64,000 nucleotides of DNA from Acidimicrobiales bacterium (lineage in GTDB: Bacteria > Actinomycetota > Acidimicrobiia > Acidimicrobiales > Aldehydirespiratoraceae), in contig JAJCXZ010000049.1 in the NCBI GenBank assembly GCA_029263175.1, positions 62,001-126,000 on the forward strand, read 5' to 3'. The position numbers were made by a program, and so were the translations under genes. The stretch's first letter is position 1. Every line of letters begins with the position of its first letter. Positions 25,458 to 34,135 of this stretch are shown here, in pieces. The notes beneath the pieces are model-generated. The model had not been told where the DNA came from. It ran no database searches and worked only from the letters and a program-made list of their open reading frames with translations.

Positions 25458-25463
25458 ACCATA
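25458..25463 (-). promoter_or_regulatory. Leaderless-type -10 element TATGGT
   Basis: On the minus strand TATGGT is 8 nt before the ATG at 25449. The 58-bp divergent gap to the phosphoesterase start at 25508 contains both promoters; none is obvious for the plus strand. Confidence 0.4.
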
Positions 25464-25507
25464 AACGAAAGAGACGACAACGGCGTAGAGATGCGACACT
25501 GTCGGGC

Positions 25508-26413
25508 ATGACTGGCACCATCCGCATCACTCAGTTGTCCGACACACACTTCCTCGAGGACGGTGCGGATCCCGAAGGTGGTGCGGCCTACAACACCAGC
25601 GAGGCGTTCGACGCGGTATTCGACCACATCGGCGAGCACGGCGATCTCGACATGGTCGTGGTCACCGGTGACGTAGCCGACCACGGCCGTGCCCCGGAAT
25701 ACCGCAAGGCGGCCGACGCGTTCTCGCGATTCCAGGTTCCGGTCAACGTCTGTCCGGGCAACCACGACTTCGACGCTGTCTTCTCGTCCGCGATGGCCCG
25801 GCCCGGTGTCAGCACCTCACGAGTTGTCGAGGCCGGCTCGTGGGCCTTCCTGTTCGTCGATTCCAGCGCCGGCACGATGCTCGACCACGAGTCGGGTCTA
25901 CGGGTCGACCCACCGGGTGAGCTACGGCTGCACACGCACGGCACGCTCGGTCAGCGAGAGGCGGCGTGGGTCGACCAGATGTGCGAGACGACCACTTCGG
26001 AGCACGTGTTCGTGTGGATCCATCACCCGCCTGAGCCACCGGTGCCCATGTGCCGCGACGATGCGTACGCAGCCGAATGGCACGCACTCCTGGGAACGCA
26101 CCACAGGATTCGAGGCTTCGGCGCCGGCCACACCCACATTCCCGATGACTACGAGATCATGGGTCGACCTGTCTTCGTGTCCCCGTCGCTCAAGAACAAC
26201 TTCTCCCTCGACCCGCAGACGTGGCTGCCGCCCGGCTACCGCACCTACGAGTTCACGGACGATGGTTCCATCAGGAGCGAGGTCCAACTCGTCGACGATG
26301 AGCGTTGGCCCCGGCACCCGTTCGGCCGACTTCTCGCATCACTGTTCAACGGCGAGATCACGTTCTCGGAGCTCGACGAGATCATTGCGCGACGCAGCGG
26401 CGTGGCGGGCTAG
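25508..26413 (+). CDS. Class III metallophosphoesterase (CpdA/calcineurin-like)
   Basis: 301 residues with all five metallophosphoesterase motifs: LSDTHF, VVTGDVADHG, PGNHDFD, VWIHHPP and GFGAGHTHIPD. These bind two metal ions. Close homologues cleave 3',5'-cyclic nucleotides, though many act on other phosphodiesters. No signal peptide. The stop is 3 bp before the GTG of the next gene, suggesting an operon running through the two luciferase-like genes, DinB and M20 genes. Confidence 0.85.
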   Translation: MTGTIRITQLSDTHFLEDGADPEGGAAYNTSEAFDAVFDHIGEHGDLDMVVVTGDVADHGRAPEYRKAADAFSRFQVPVNVCPGNHDFDAVFSSAMARPGVSTSRVVEAGSWAFLFVDSSAGTMLDHESGLRVDPPGELRLHTHGTLGQREAAWVDQMCETTTSEHVFVWIHHPPEPPVPMCRDDAYAAEWHALLGTHHRIRGFGAGHTHIPDDYEIMGRPVFVSPSLKNNFSLDPQTWLPPGYRTYEFTDDGSIRSEVQLVDDERWPRHPFGRLLASLFNGEITFSELDEIIARRSGVAG

Positions 26414-26416
26414 GCC

Positions 26417-27487
26417 GTGGACGTCGGCCTTCAACTCATCTTCTCGTCGTACGGCTGGGACGATATTTCCGACGTCGACGTCTACAAGCAGGAGACCGAG
26501 CTCGCCCTGATGGCGGAAGAGCTCGGGTTCGATTGCATCTGGCCGACCGAGCACCACTTCCGCGACTATTCCTTTTGCCCCGACAACATCGAGTTCCTTG
26601 CCTACATCGCCGGATGCACCGAACGAATCGATCTCGGCACCGCGGCGGTGATCCTCCCGTGGAACGATCCGGTTCGCGTTGCGGAGAAGATCGTGATGCT
26701 CGACCACCTTTCCGATGGTCGGGCGAGACTCGGGATGGGCCGTGGACTGTCTCGCCACGAGTTCGAAGGCTTCGCCGCAATCGCCATGGGCGAGTCCCGG
26801 GCTCGCTTCGACGAGGCCTCGCTGATGATCGTCGAGGCCATCGAGACGGGGTTCATCGAGGGGCCGGGGCCGTTGTATCCGCAGGTCCGAAAGGAGATCC
26901 GCCCCCGTCCGTTCAAGTCGTTCGTCGACCGCACCTACGCAGTGGCGAACTCGACCGACTCGGTGGCGGCATGCGCCGCCGCCGGCGCGCGCATGATCAT
27001 GTTTGCGGAGTCCAACTGGCCGAAGCGGCTCATCTCCATCGAGAGCTACCGCGAGCAGTTCCGGGCGGCTCACGGACGACCCGCTCCGGAGCCTCTCACC
27101 GCCGACTTCACGTACTGCCACCAGGATCCGACCGTGGCCAAGGAGGTCGCCGAGGAGGCGCTGGCCAGCTATCTGGCGAGCCTTCTCGACCACTACGAGC
27201 TCGACGGCGACCATCTCCAGGGAATCGAGGGCTACCAGGGCTACGGCAAACAGGCTGCTTGGCTGCGGGAGCACGGGTTCGGCAGGTACATCGAAGGATT
27301 CCTGGCGGCCAACGCCTACGGCACTCCCGATCAACTACTCGCCAGTTTCCGCCGACGGTACGACGTCATCGGTCCGTTCGAACTGGCCACGTGCTTCCGG
27401 TTCGGTGGCATCGACTTCGAGGCCGCCAAGGCGAGCATGCGTCTCTTCGCCGAGGCGGTCATGCCTGAAGTGAAGGGCTGGTCCTAG
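26417..27487 (+). CDS. LLM-class flavin-dependent oxidoreductase (group A type)
   Basis: 356 residues. LGFDCIWPTEHHFRDYSFCP and ILPWNDPVRVAEKIVMLDHL are close to the alkanal/luciferase-like monooxygenase subgroup using FMN or F420. RARLGMGRGLSRHEFEGFAA follows. It is longer than the F420 reductase-type members in this window and probably oxidises a different class of substrate. It has a GTG start 3 bp after the phosphoesterase stop, and the next gene begins 5 bp after its stop. Confidence 0.85.
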   Translation: MDVGLQLIFSSYGWDDISDVDVYKQETELALMAEELGFDCIWPTEHHFRDYSFCPDNIEFLAYIAGCTERIDLGTAAVILPWNDPVRVAEKIVMLDHLSDGRARLGMGRGLSRHEFEGFAAIAMGESRARFDEASLMIVEAIETGFIEGPGPLYPQVRKEIRPRPFKSFVDRTYAVANSTDSVAACAAAGARMIMFAESNWPKRLISIESYREQFRAAHGRPAPEPLTADFTYCHQDPTVAKEVAEEALASYLASLLDHYELDGDHLQGIEGYQGYGKQAAWLREHGFGRYIEGFLAANAYGTPDQLLASFRRRYDVIGPFELATCFRFGGIDFEAAKASMRLFAEAVMPEVKGWS

Positions 27488-27492
27488 GCAGC

Positions 27493-28434
27493 ATGCCGCG
27501 CTATCGATTTGCGATCCAGGGCGGCTCGCTGGCCGACCCCGTGGCGTTGCGCCAAGAAGTGCAAACGATCGAGGCGCTCGGCTACGACGAGTTCTACACG
27601 TCCGATCACATCGGGCGACCGGGGTCGGATGCTCGCAGCGGTGGCATGTTCGTGGTCGAACCGTTCAGCCCGCTGATCGTTGCGGCGGAAGCCACCGAAG
27701 GACTCCGCCTGGGTCCGCTGGTCCTCAATGCCGAGCTCTACAACCCGGGATTGCTCGCTCGGCACGTGGCTACGGTCGATCGACTCACCGGTGGTCGGCT
27801 GATTCTGGGCCTGGGCACGGGCTACGCGATCGCCGAACACGACTCGATCGGCATGCCGATTCGGCCACCTGGGCCACGGGTCACTCGATTCGGCGAGATG
27901 CTCCACATCCTGCGCGGGCTTCTCGACGACGGCGCCCTCACGTTCGAGGGCGAGCACGAATCAATCGACATGGACGATCTGGGCATCGAGCCGCAGCAAG
28001 ATCGGGTGACGTTCCTCATCGGGGGTCATGGGCGTCGGGTTGTGAGGCTCGCCGGGCAATTCGCCGACATCTTCCAGTTCACCGGCCTGACCCATGGCGA
28101 GGATGGCTCGCCCCGCGCGGGCGGGTTCGCGATGGCTGATCTCGTCGAACGCAGCCGCTTGCTTCGCGACGCGGCCGGGGATCGGAATGGTGAGATCGAA
28201 CGATCGGCACTGGTTCAGGTCACCGGCATCGGTGGTGACGCGCCGACCAGCGAGCAACTCGTCGAGCGACTCAAGCTCGATCCGGAAGTGATCGCGGAGA
28301 CACCGTTCGTGCTCTGCGGGTCGGTCGAGCAGATCGTCGACAAGATCGAGCGGCTGCATGAACAACTCGGAATCACACACTACGTCGTGCGGGACCCCGA
28401 GGGATTCGCGCCAATCATGGAGGCAATCCAGTGA
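27493..28434 (+). CDS. LLM-class F420-dependent oxidoreductase (TIGR03621-like)
   Basis: 313 residues. DEFYTSDHIGRPGSD, ARHVATVDRLTGGRLILGLG and FLIGGHGRRVVRLAGQFADI mark the F420-dependent subfamily that carries a GGHG loop. The substrate is unknown. The stop codon overlaps the GTG of the DinB gene (GTGA), so the pair is translationally coupled. Confidence 0.85.
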   Translation: MPRYRFAIQGGSLADPVALRQEVQTIEALGYDEFYTSDHIGRPGSDARSGGMFVVEPFSPLIVAAEATEGLRLGPLVLNAELYNPGLLARHVATVDRLTGGRLILGLGTGYAIAEHDSIGMPIRPPGPRVTRFGEMLHILRGLLDDGALTFEGEHESIDMDDLGIEPQQDRVTFLIGGHGRRVVRLAGQFADIFQFTGLTHGEDGSPRAGGFAMADLVERSRLLRDAAGDRNGEIERSALVQVTGIGGDAPTSEQLVERLKLDPEVIAETPFVLCGSVEQIVDKIERLHEQLGITHYVVRDPEGFAPIMEAIQ

Positions 28435-28973
28435 CCCAACCAGTTCGGCCAACGACCGAAGTGTCCGATGTCATCCTCGACTCGATGGATTTCATGATGG
28501 GCCGACTTCTCAGCCGCCTTGAAGGCCTGACCCGCGAGGAGTACCTGTGGGAGCCGGTCGCCGACATGTGGTCGGTACGGCCCGATGCCGGAGGTGTTCC
28601 AACCGTGGACGGCGCGGGTGTGCGTGAGATCGACCCGGCCCCGGTGACCACAATCGCTTGGCGACTGTGGCATATCGCCATCGATTGCCTCGACGACTAC
28701 ACCCGTCGGTTCAGCGGTGACGATGGCGACGCTCCTGCCACGTGGACACTGGATCCCGATGAAGCCGTCGGCATCCTGCAAGAGAAGTGGGCGGGCTACC
28801 GAAGAGTGGTCGCCGCCCGTGATTGGTGGGTCCCGCTCGGCGAGGATTGGGAGTTCTGGGCGCAGCACTCGACCGCCGACATGGCGATGCATGCCAGCAA
28901 CGAATTTGTTCATCACGCGGCGGAGATAGCACTCTTACGAGACCTGTACGCCGCCGAAAGGTCAGGATCATGA
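28431..28973 (+). CDS. DinB-like four-helix protein
   Basis: 180 residues. The DinB metal-binding histidines are likely those in WRLWHIAIDCL and NEFVHHAAEIALLRDLY. Many actinobacterial DinB proteins are mycothiol-dependent transferases or isomerases. The protein is coupled by 4-bp overlaps on both sides, with the luciferase-like gene upstream and the M20 gene downstream, so all three probably serve one pathway. Confidence 0.8.
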   Translation: MTQPVRPTTEVSDVILDSMDFMMGRLLSRLEGLTREEYLWEPVADMWSVRPDAGGVPTVDGAGVREIDPAPVTTIAWRLWHIAIDCLDDYTRRFSGDDGDAPATWTLDPDEAVGILQEKWAGYRRVVAARDWWVPLGEDWEFWAQHSTADMAMHASNEFVHHAAEIALLRDLYAAERSGS

Positions 28974-30172
28974 TTGCCCTCGACTCGATGAAGGCATCGG
29001 TCAGCGCCGATGTCAACGCTGCCTCGGATGTGCTCACGAAGCTCTCGCACGATCTCTGGGACAACCCAGAGTTGGCGTTCGAGGAGGAACACGCGGCGTC
29101 GGTCTGCATCGATGCTCTGAGCGATGCGGGCTTCAGGATCACCACCGACGTGTCCGGCCTCGAGACGGCCTTCATCGCCGAGTACGGGTCTGGCCCGTTG
29201 ACGGTCGGGATCTGTTCAGAGATGGATGCGCTGCCGGGCGTGGGTCATGCGTGTGGTCACAACATGATCGCTGCGGCCGGCGTTGGCGCAGGCATCGGCT
29301 TGGCTCGAATCGCCGACGAGGCCGGCATCACCATCCGTGTGCTCGGCACGCCGGCCGAAGAAGGCGGCGGCGGCAAGATCATCATGCTCGAGGACGGTGC
29401 GTTCGACGGCCTCCACCTGGCGATGATGGTGCACCCCTCGCCGATGGAGAGCGACGTCTTCCCGACGCTCGCGTCGATGGGCTGCGACTACCACTTCCAC
29501 GGCAAGTCGGCACACTCGTCGCTGGCACCGCAGGAGGGGATCAATGCCGCCGACGCGGTCACCATCGCCCAGGTGAGCATCGGCGTCCTCCGTCAGCATC
29601 TTCGTCCCGGTGATCAGGTGCACGGAATTGTCATCGACGGTGGCGATGCGCCGAACATCGTGCCGTCGCACTCAGCGGCGAGGTATGTCGTACGCGCACC
29701 GACGTTGGGTGATCTGGGCTCGCTCCGATCGCGCATCGACAAGTGTTTCGAGGCGGGAGCCCTCGCCACCGGGGCGGCTCTCACCACCGATTCCGAGCGG
29801 CACCCGTACAGCGAGTTCCGCCACGACGAGGAGCTCGCGCTTCTCTATCGCCAGAACGGTGAGGATCTCGGCCGCGAGTTCAATCCTCGATCGACGAAGG
29901 GTGCGGCCTCGACCGACATGGCGAACGTGTCGCTCCTCATGCCGACGATTCATCCGAGTCTCGGCCTCGACTGTGCGCCGGCAGTGAACCACCAGCCGGA
30001 GTTCGCGCAGCACTGCCGCACCGACGAGGCGGACACCTCGGTGCTGCACGGCGCCATCGCGATGGCGCAGACGTGTGTGGATGCAGCGGCCACTCCCGCA
30101 ATCCGTGAACGTCTACTCGCCAATGACACGACGTACGGCGGCCGCGGCAACGACTATCCCTGGAAGTTCTGA
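28970..30172 (+). CDS. M20-family amidohydrolase (AbgB/PM20D2-like)
   Basis: 400 residues. Metal-site motifs are GICSEMDALPGVGHACGHN and GTPAEEGGGGKI. The dimerisation domain holds KSAHSSLAPQEGINAADAV. The family includes p-aminobenzoyl-glutamate hydrolase and dipeptidases for unusual beta-alanyl or gamma-linked substrates. Its ATG overlaps the DinB stop (ATGA). It is convergent with a TauE-type permease gene, with 9 bp between the stops. Confidence 0.85.
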   Translation: MIALDSMKASVSADVNAASDVLTKLSHDLWDNPELAFEEEHAASVCIDALSDAGFRITTDVSGLETAFIAEYGSGPLTVGICSEMDALPGVGHACGHNMIAAAGVGAGIGLARIADEAGITIRVLGTPAEEGGGGKIIMLEDGAFDGLHLAMMVHPSPMESDVFPTLASMGCDYHFHGKSAHSSLAPQEGINAADAVTIAQVSIGVLRQHLRPGDQVHGIVIDGGDAPNIVPSHSAARYVVRAPTLGDLGSLRSRIDKCFEAGALATGAALTTDSERHPYSEFRHDEELALLYRQNGEDLGREFNPRSTKGAASTDMANVSLLMPTIHPSLGLDCAPAVNHQPEFAQHCRTDEADTSVLHGAIAMAQTCVDAAATPAIRERLLANDTTYGGRGNDYPWKF

Positions 30173-30181
30173 GCGCCCTGA

Positions 30182-30901
30182 TCAGGCCAGCAGGATTCCG
30201 AGCCGGACGCTGTAGCCGGTCATCACCGTCCAGAAGAGAATGGCGAATGTCTGTTCTCCGGCGCGCTCGTTGAGTGTCGAGCCGGTCCACGTGCCGAGCG
30301 CCATGAGCGGCACTGCCGCCAGCGCCAGCAGTACGGACGATCGACCGAGGAGTTCGGCCTCGGCGAAGATCGCCGTCTTGGTGGCGTCGCCGGCGAAGGA
30401 TGCCAGTGAGGCCGCACCGACGAAGTGGCGACGGTCGAGATCGAGGTTGCGGATGGCGACACCCTTGAGGGGCCCGGATGTGCCGGAGAAGCCGCTCGAT
30501 GCTCCTGATGCGAAAGAGAGCAGCGGAGCGAAGCCGGTGCGGACGGCCGTGACATCGAAGCGCTCGGCGATCACGGACATGGCGAACATTGCGATCACGC
30601 CGATCGTGACGGCGTAGGTCGGGGCGCGCACGAGCAGTGTCGAACCCAGCGCGGCCCCGAGCACGATCAGCGCCACGATCCACGCCGCCGCCCGGAACGG
30701 GAGCGTGCGTCGATAGGCGATGATCTTCATCACGTTGTTGCTGGCGAGGAAGAGCGCGGCCAGCGCCACGCCTTCTTTCGATCCGACGAACAGCACCAGC
30801 GTCGGCACCATCACCAACGAACCGCCGAGCCCGGCGGACGCGGAGATGGTGAACGACACATAGACGAGCGCGAGAACCCCGATCAGGGCAAGAGCCTCCA
30901 T
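30182..30901 (-). CDS. TauE/SafE-family membrane permease
   Basis: 239 residues, about eight hydrophobic segments. It opens ALIGVLALVYVSFTISASAG followed by LGGSLVMVPTLVLFVG, the glycine-rich TauE loop. A second half (LSFASGASSGFSGTSGPLKG) repeats the motif. The exported anion is unknown. It starts 8 bp after the stop of the giant beta-propeller gene and so is probably the second gene of its operon. Confidence 0.8.
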   Translation of the reverse strand: MEALALIGVLALVYVSFTISASAGLGGSLVMVPTLVLFVGSKEGVALAALFLASNNVMKIIAYRRTLPFRAAAWIVALIVLGAALGSTLLVRAPTYAVTIGVIAMFAMSVIAERFDVTAVRTGFAPLLSFASGASSGFSGTSGPLKGVAIRNLDLDRRHFVGAASLASFAGDATKTAIFAEAELLGRSSVLLALAAVPLMALGTWTGSTLNERAGEQTFAILFWTVMTGYSVRLGILLA

Positions 30902-30909
30902 GAAGTGGC

Positions 30910-33900
30910 TCAGGCGTAGACGGCGCCAAGGCCGAGGTCTGCGAGCGCAGCGTTGAGCGCGCCGAGATCCTCGGCGACCAGGCGAGCGAGATCGCCGAGC
31001 GGCCCCTCCGCCTGTCCCGACAACTTCTCGAACACCTCGTGCGATTGCCTTGTCGGCCGCGCGTCGGCGCTCGACACAACCGGTGGCAGATTGTTCAGCT
31101 TCTCGAAGAGCTTCTCGCGATAGTTGAGGGTGTCACCCGGCGAGGTGAACTCCGGCTGGACGAGCTCCTCCTCAATGGAGGTGATGGCCTCGATCAGTGC
31201 CCGGGCCGCCGTGGCACCGTCGGCGCCGCCGTCGATCTCGTCGAGTCGGTCAGCCCAATCCCCGAGCTGCTTCTTGAGCGAGCGACAGGTGTTGACGCCA
31301 TCGGTGATGTCGGAGAGGCGATCCCTGATCTGGATCATGAGATCGAACTGTTCTTGGAGGTCCTCGTCACTCGTGGTGACTCTCGGGTCCTTGACCAGGT
31401 CGAACGACTGCGTGTCCGACCAATCGCCGACGTCGAGCCTCACCGTGTATGTGCCGGGCATGGCCAGGGGTCCACTCGGGCGACCATGAAAGTCGGTGTC
31501 GACCATTTTCGAGCCCGACGGGTAGGCCATGGACCACTGGAACAGGTTCATGCCCTCGTCGGCGGTCAGATAGAAGCCGTCGCGGTCCTTCTTGTCCTCG
31601 GGAATGTCGGAGCTGAACGAGTCGACCTCGTTGCCATTTGCATCGAGGATGGTGAGCGTGATCGGGTCACTCGGCGCTTCGCTGAGGAAGTAGGTGATCC
31701 GCGCGCCTTCGCGGATGTCATCGCCGGCGTCGAGCATGCGCTTGACCTTGTGCCCTGTCTCCTGCTCCTCGAGCATGAAGGTGGCGTTCTGGCCGATGGT
31801 GACGTGATAATTCTTCCCGCCGAGGCTGCCCCAGAAAGCCGCGAACAAGTGTGGCGGCACTCGAACAGTGTCGTTGGGTCGGTAGAGATGGTTGGTGCCG
31901 GTGTCAGCCGCATCGGCTGCCTGGTGGACCTGGGTGACGTCATCGAGGATCCAGAACGACCGGCCATGGGTGGCCACGATCAGGTCGCCGTGCTTGAGCA
32001 TGAGGTCGTACACCGGGGTGACCGGAAGGTTGTTCTGGAGTCGCTGCCAGTTGGTGCCGTCGTCGAACGACACCCACAGGCCGAGCTCGGTGCCGAGATA
32101 GAGCAGGCCCTTGCGACCCGGGTCCTCGCGCACAACACGACAGAAGTCGTTGTCGGGAATGCCCGCATCGATTCGGCTCCACGACTCACCGAAGTCGGTG
32201 GTCTTGTAGACGTAGGCCGCGTAGTCGCCTTCCTTGTGGCGCGCCACAGTCATGTAGACGGTGCCCGCCGTGTGCGGCGACTCGGCGATCATGGTGACCT
32301 GTGAGTTGGCGGGGAGGCCCTCAGGCGTGACATCGGTCCAATCGCCGCCGTCGTTCTTGGACACGTGAACGAGCCCGTCGTCCGAACCGGTCATGATCGT
32401 GCCGGGCTGATGGGCCGAGAGCATGAGCGAGAAGATCGTGGCATACATCTCGGCGCCGGCCGTGTCCATGGTGAGCGGGCCCGACACACCCATCGTCGCG
32501 GGATCGGCGCGGGTGAGATCAGGGCTGATCTCGTCCCAGCTGTGGCCCTCGTCGCGCGATCGAAAGAGCTTGTTGCCCGCGGCGTAGAGCGTGTTGGGGT
32601 CCTGGGGCGAGAACATGATCGGGTAGGTCCACTGGAAGCGAACCTCGGCGGTGTTGCCGTCGTGATACGCCTCGGGCCACACGCTGACGAGCTGGATCTG
32701 ACCCGTGGTGTGGTCGTAGCGCTGGAGTGCATCGCCGCCACCCGGCGAGCTGCCGATGGCACCGACATAGACGATGTCGGGATCGCCCGGCTTCACCGCG
32801 ACATAGCCGCTCTCGGCGGTGCCCGGTGCGTAGCAGTCGGCCCAGTTGATGGCCCCCTTACCGGTGCGGCTGGGAACGCAAATGCTGGAGTTGTCCTGCT
32901 GGGATCCGTAGACGTTGTAGGGGAACTGGTCGTCGACATCCAGGTGGTAGAACTGCGCCGTCAGCTGGTTGTAGATCGACGACCACGAGTAGCCGCCCGT
33001 CATCGACACGAAGGCGCCACCGTCGTCGGCACCGATCATGCGGTCGGGGTCGTTGGGGTCGATCCACAGGTCGTGGGTGTCGCCGTGGGGCATGTCGAAT
33101 TCGATGAACTCGCTGCCACCGTCGATTGACTTCCACGCCTTCATGTCGAGCACCCACACCGTGTTTGGGTCGGTGGGGTGGGCGTAGACGTGCATGTAGT
33201 ACCAAGGGCGCCACGCGAGTTCGGGCTTGGACGAGGTCTTCGTCCACGTGTCGCCGTGATCGTCGGATCGGTAGAGGCCGCGCTTTCGGCCTTCGGCCTC
33301 GACGATGGCCCACAGGCGGCCGTGTTGTGCTGGTGATACGGCGACACCGATCTTGCCGAGGGTGCCATCGGGGAGGCCGGCGTTCGTGCTGATGTTCTCC
33401 CAGGTGTCGCCTCCGTCGAGCGAGCGCCAGATGCCACAGCCGGGGCCGCCGCTGTTCATCGACCAGAAATTTCGGCGAGCCTCCCAGGTGGTGGCGAAGA
33501 TGATGCGCGGATTGTTGGGGTCCATCGAGATGTCGATGGCGCCGGCGTTGTCGCCCACATGAAGGATGAGTTCCCACGTCTCACCGCCATCGGCGGAGCG
33601 ATACACGCCGCGGTCGGGGTTGTCCTGTGCCGCATGACCGAGCGCCGCGACGTAGACGAGGTCGGGGTTCTCCGGGTGGATCTGGATCTCGCCGATGTGG
33701 CGTGTCTCCGTCAGGCCCATGTGCATCCAGTTCTTGCCGGCGTCAGTGCTCTTGTAGACGCCGTCGCCGTGGCTCACATCGATGCGGATCGTGGACTCGC
33801 CGGTGCCCGCGTAGATGACGTTTCTGTCGGAGGGGGCGACCTGAAGCGCGCCGATCGACCCGGTGTTGAGCTGACCCTCGGTGATGCACTCCCAGTAGAG

Positions 33901-34059
33901 ACCGCCATCGTCGGTTCGCCACACACCTCCCGCAACCGCGCCGAAGTAGAAGACATTGCGATCGGTGGGGTCACCGGCCACAGCGACGACACGGCCACCT
34001 CGGGTCGGACCGATGCATCGGTATTCGGCGAGGCTCAGGAGTGCGGGATCGACAGTCAT
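30910..34059 (-). CDS. Giant BNR/VPS10-like beta-propeller protein
   Basis: 1049 residues. About eleven Asp-box (S-x-D-x-G-x-x-W) motifs are spread over residues 40-720, for example RSADGGETWE, RSLDGGDTWEN, RSDDHGDTWT, RSRDEGHSWDE and KTTDFGESWS, giving a double beta-propeller of the sortilin/VPS10 and BNR-glycosidase-like type. The C-terminal 300 residues hold a beta-sandwich (PGTYTVRLDVG) and helices. Members of this family are usually exported, yet no signal peptide follows this ATG. Function is unknown; WD40/BNR scaffolding or a carbohydrate-active role are possible. TAGGTT sits 6 nt before the start. Confidence 0.8.
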   Translation of the reverse strand: MTVDPALLSLAEYRCIGPTRGGRVVAVAGDPTDRNVFYFGAVAGGVWRTDDGGLYWECITEGQLNTGSIGALQVAPSDRNVIYAGTGESTIRIDVSHGDGVYKSTDAGKNWMHMGLTETRHIGEIQIHPENPDLVYVAALGHAAQDNPDRGVYRSADGGETWELILHVGDNAGAIDISMDPNNPRIIFATTWEARRNFWSMNSGGPGCGIWRSLDGGDTWENISTNAGLPDGTLGKIGVAVSPAQHGRLWAIVEAEGRKRGLYRSDDHGDTWTKTSSKPELAWRPWYYMHVYAHPTDPNTVWVLDMKAWKSIDGGSEFIEFDMPHGDTHDLWIDPNDPDRMIGADDGGAFVSMTGGYSWSSIYNQLTAQFYHLDVDDQFPYNVYGSQQDNSSICVPSRTGKGAINWADCYAPGTAESGYVAVKPGDPDIVYVGAIGSSPGGGDALQRYDHTTGQIQLVSVWPEAYHDGNTAEVRFQWTYPIMFSPQDPNTLYAAGNKLFRSRDEGHSWDEISPDLTRADPATMGVSGPLTMDTAGAEMYATIFSLMLSAHQPGTIMTGSDDGLVHVSKNDGGDWTDVTPEGLPANSQVTMIAESPHTAGTVYMTVARHKEGDYAAYVYKTTDFGESWSRIDAGIPDNDFCRVVREDPGRKGLLYLGTELGLWVSFDDGTNWQRLQNNLPVTPVYDLMLKHGDLIVATHGRSFWILDDVTQVHQAADAADTGTNHLYRPNDTVRVPPHLFAAFWGSLGGKNYHVTIGQNATFMLEEQETGHKVKRMLDAGDDIREGARITYFLSEAPSDPITLTILDANGNEVDSFSSDIPEDKKDRDGFYLTADEGMNLFQWSMAYPSGSKMVDTDFHGRPSGPLAMPGTYTVRLDVGDWSDTQSFDLVKDPRVTTSDEDLQEQFDLMIQIRDRLSDITDGVNTCRSLKKQLGDWADRLDEIDGGADGATAARALIEAITSIEEELVQPEFTSPGDTLNYREKLFEKLNNLPPVVSSADARPTRQSHEVFEKLSGQAEGPLGDLARLVAEDLGALNAALADLGLGAVYA

Positions 34060-34065
34060 GCCTGA

Positions 34066-34071
34066 AACCTA
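34066..34071 (-). promoter_or_regulatory. Leaderless-type -10 element TAGGTT
   Basis: Minus-strand TAGGTT followed by 6 nt and the ATG at 34059. It is divergent from the SOS-controlled HNH promoter 30 bp away, so LexA bound at 34105-34124 might also influence this promoter. Confidence 0.4.
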
Positions 34072-34100
34072 GTGAGGCGAGAGATTCCCGTCGATTCCGC

Positions 34101-34129
34101 TTGAACACGAACATCTGTTCGTGTAGGGT
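34101..34129 (+). promoter_or_regulatory. Promoter with LexA/SOS box for the HNH gene
   Basis: TTGAAC (34101-34106) and TAGGGT (34124-34129) are separated by 17 bp, and the start codon follows 6 nt later (leaderless). Inside the spacer is the perfect inverted repeat ACACGAAC-ATCT-GTTCGTGT (34105-34124). It contains CGAAC-N4-GTTCG, the Gram-positive/actinobacterial SOS box. LexA binding here would block RNA polymerase, so the gene should be DNA-damage inducible. Confidence 0.75.
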
Positions 34130-34135
34130 GTTTGT

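Noticed and set aside
30177-30186. CCTGATCAGG palindrome between convergent M20 and TauE genes
   Set aside because: Only 10 bp with no loop or T-tract, too short to act as a terminator with confidence.
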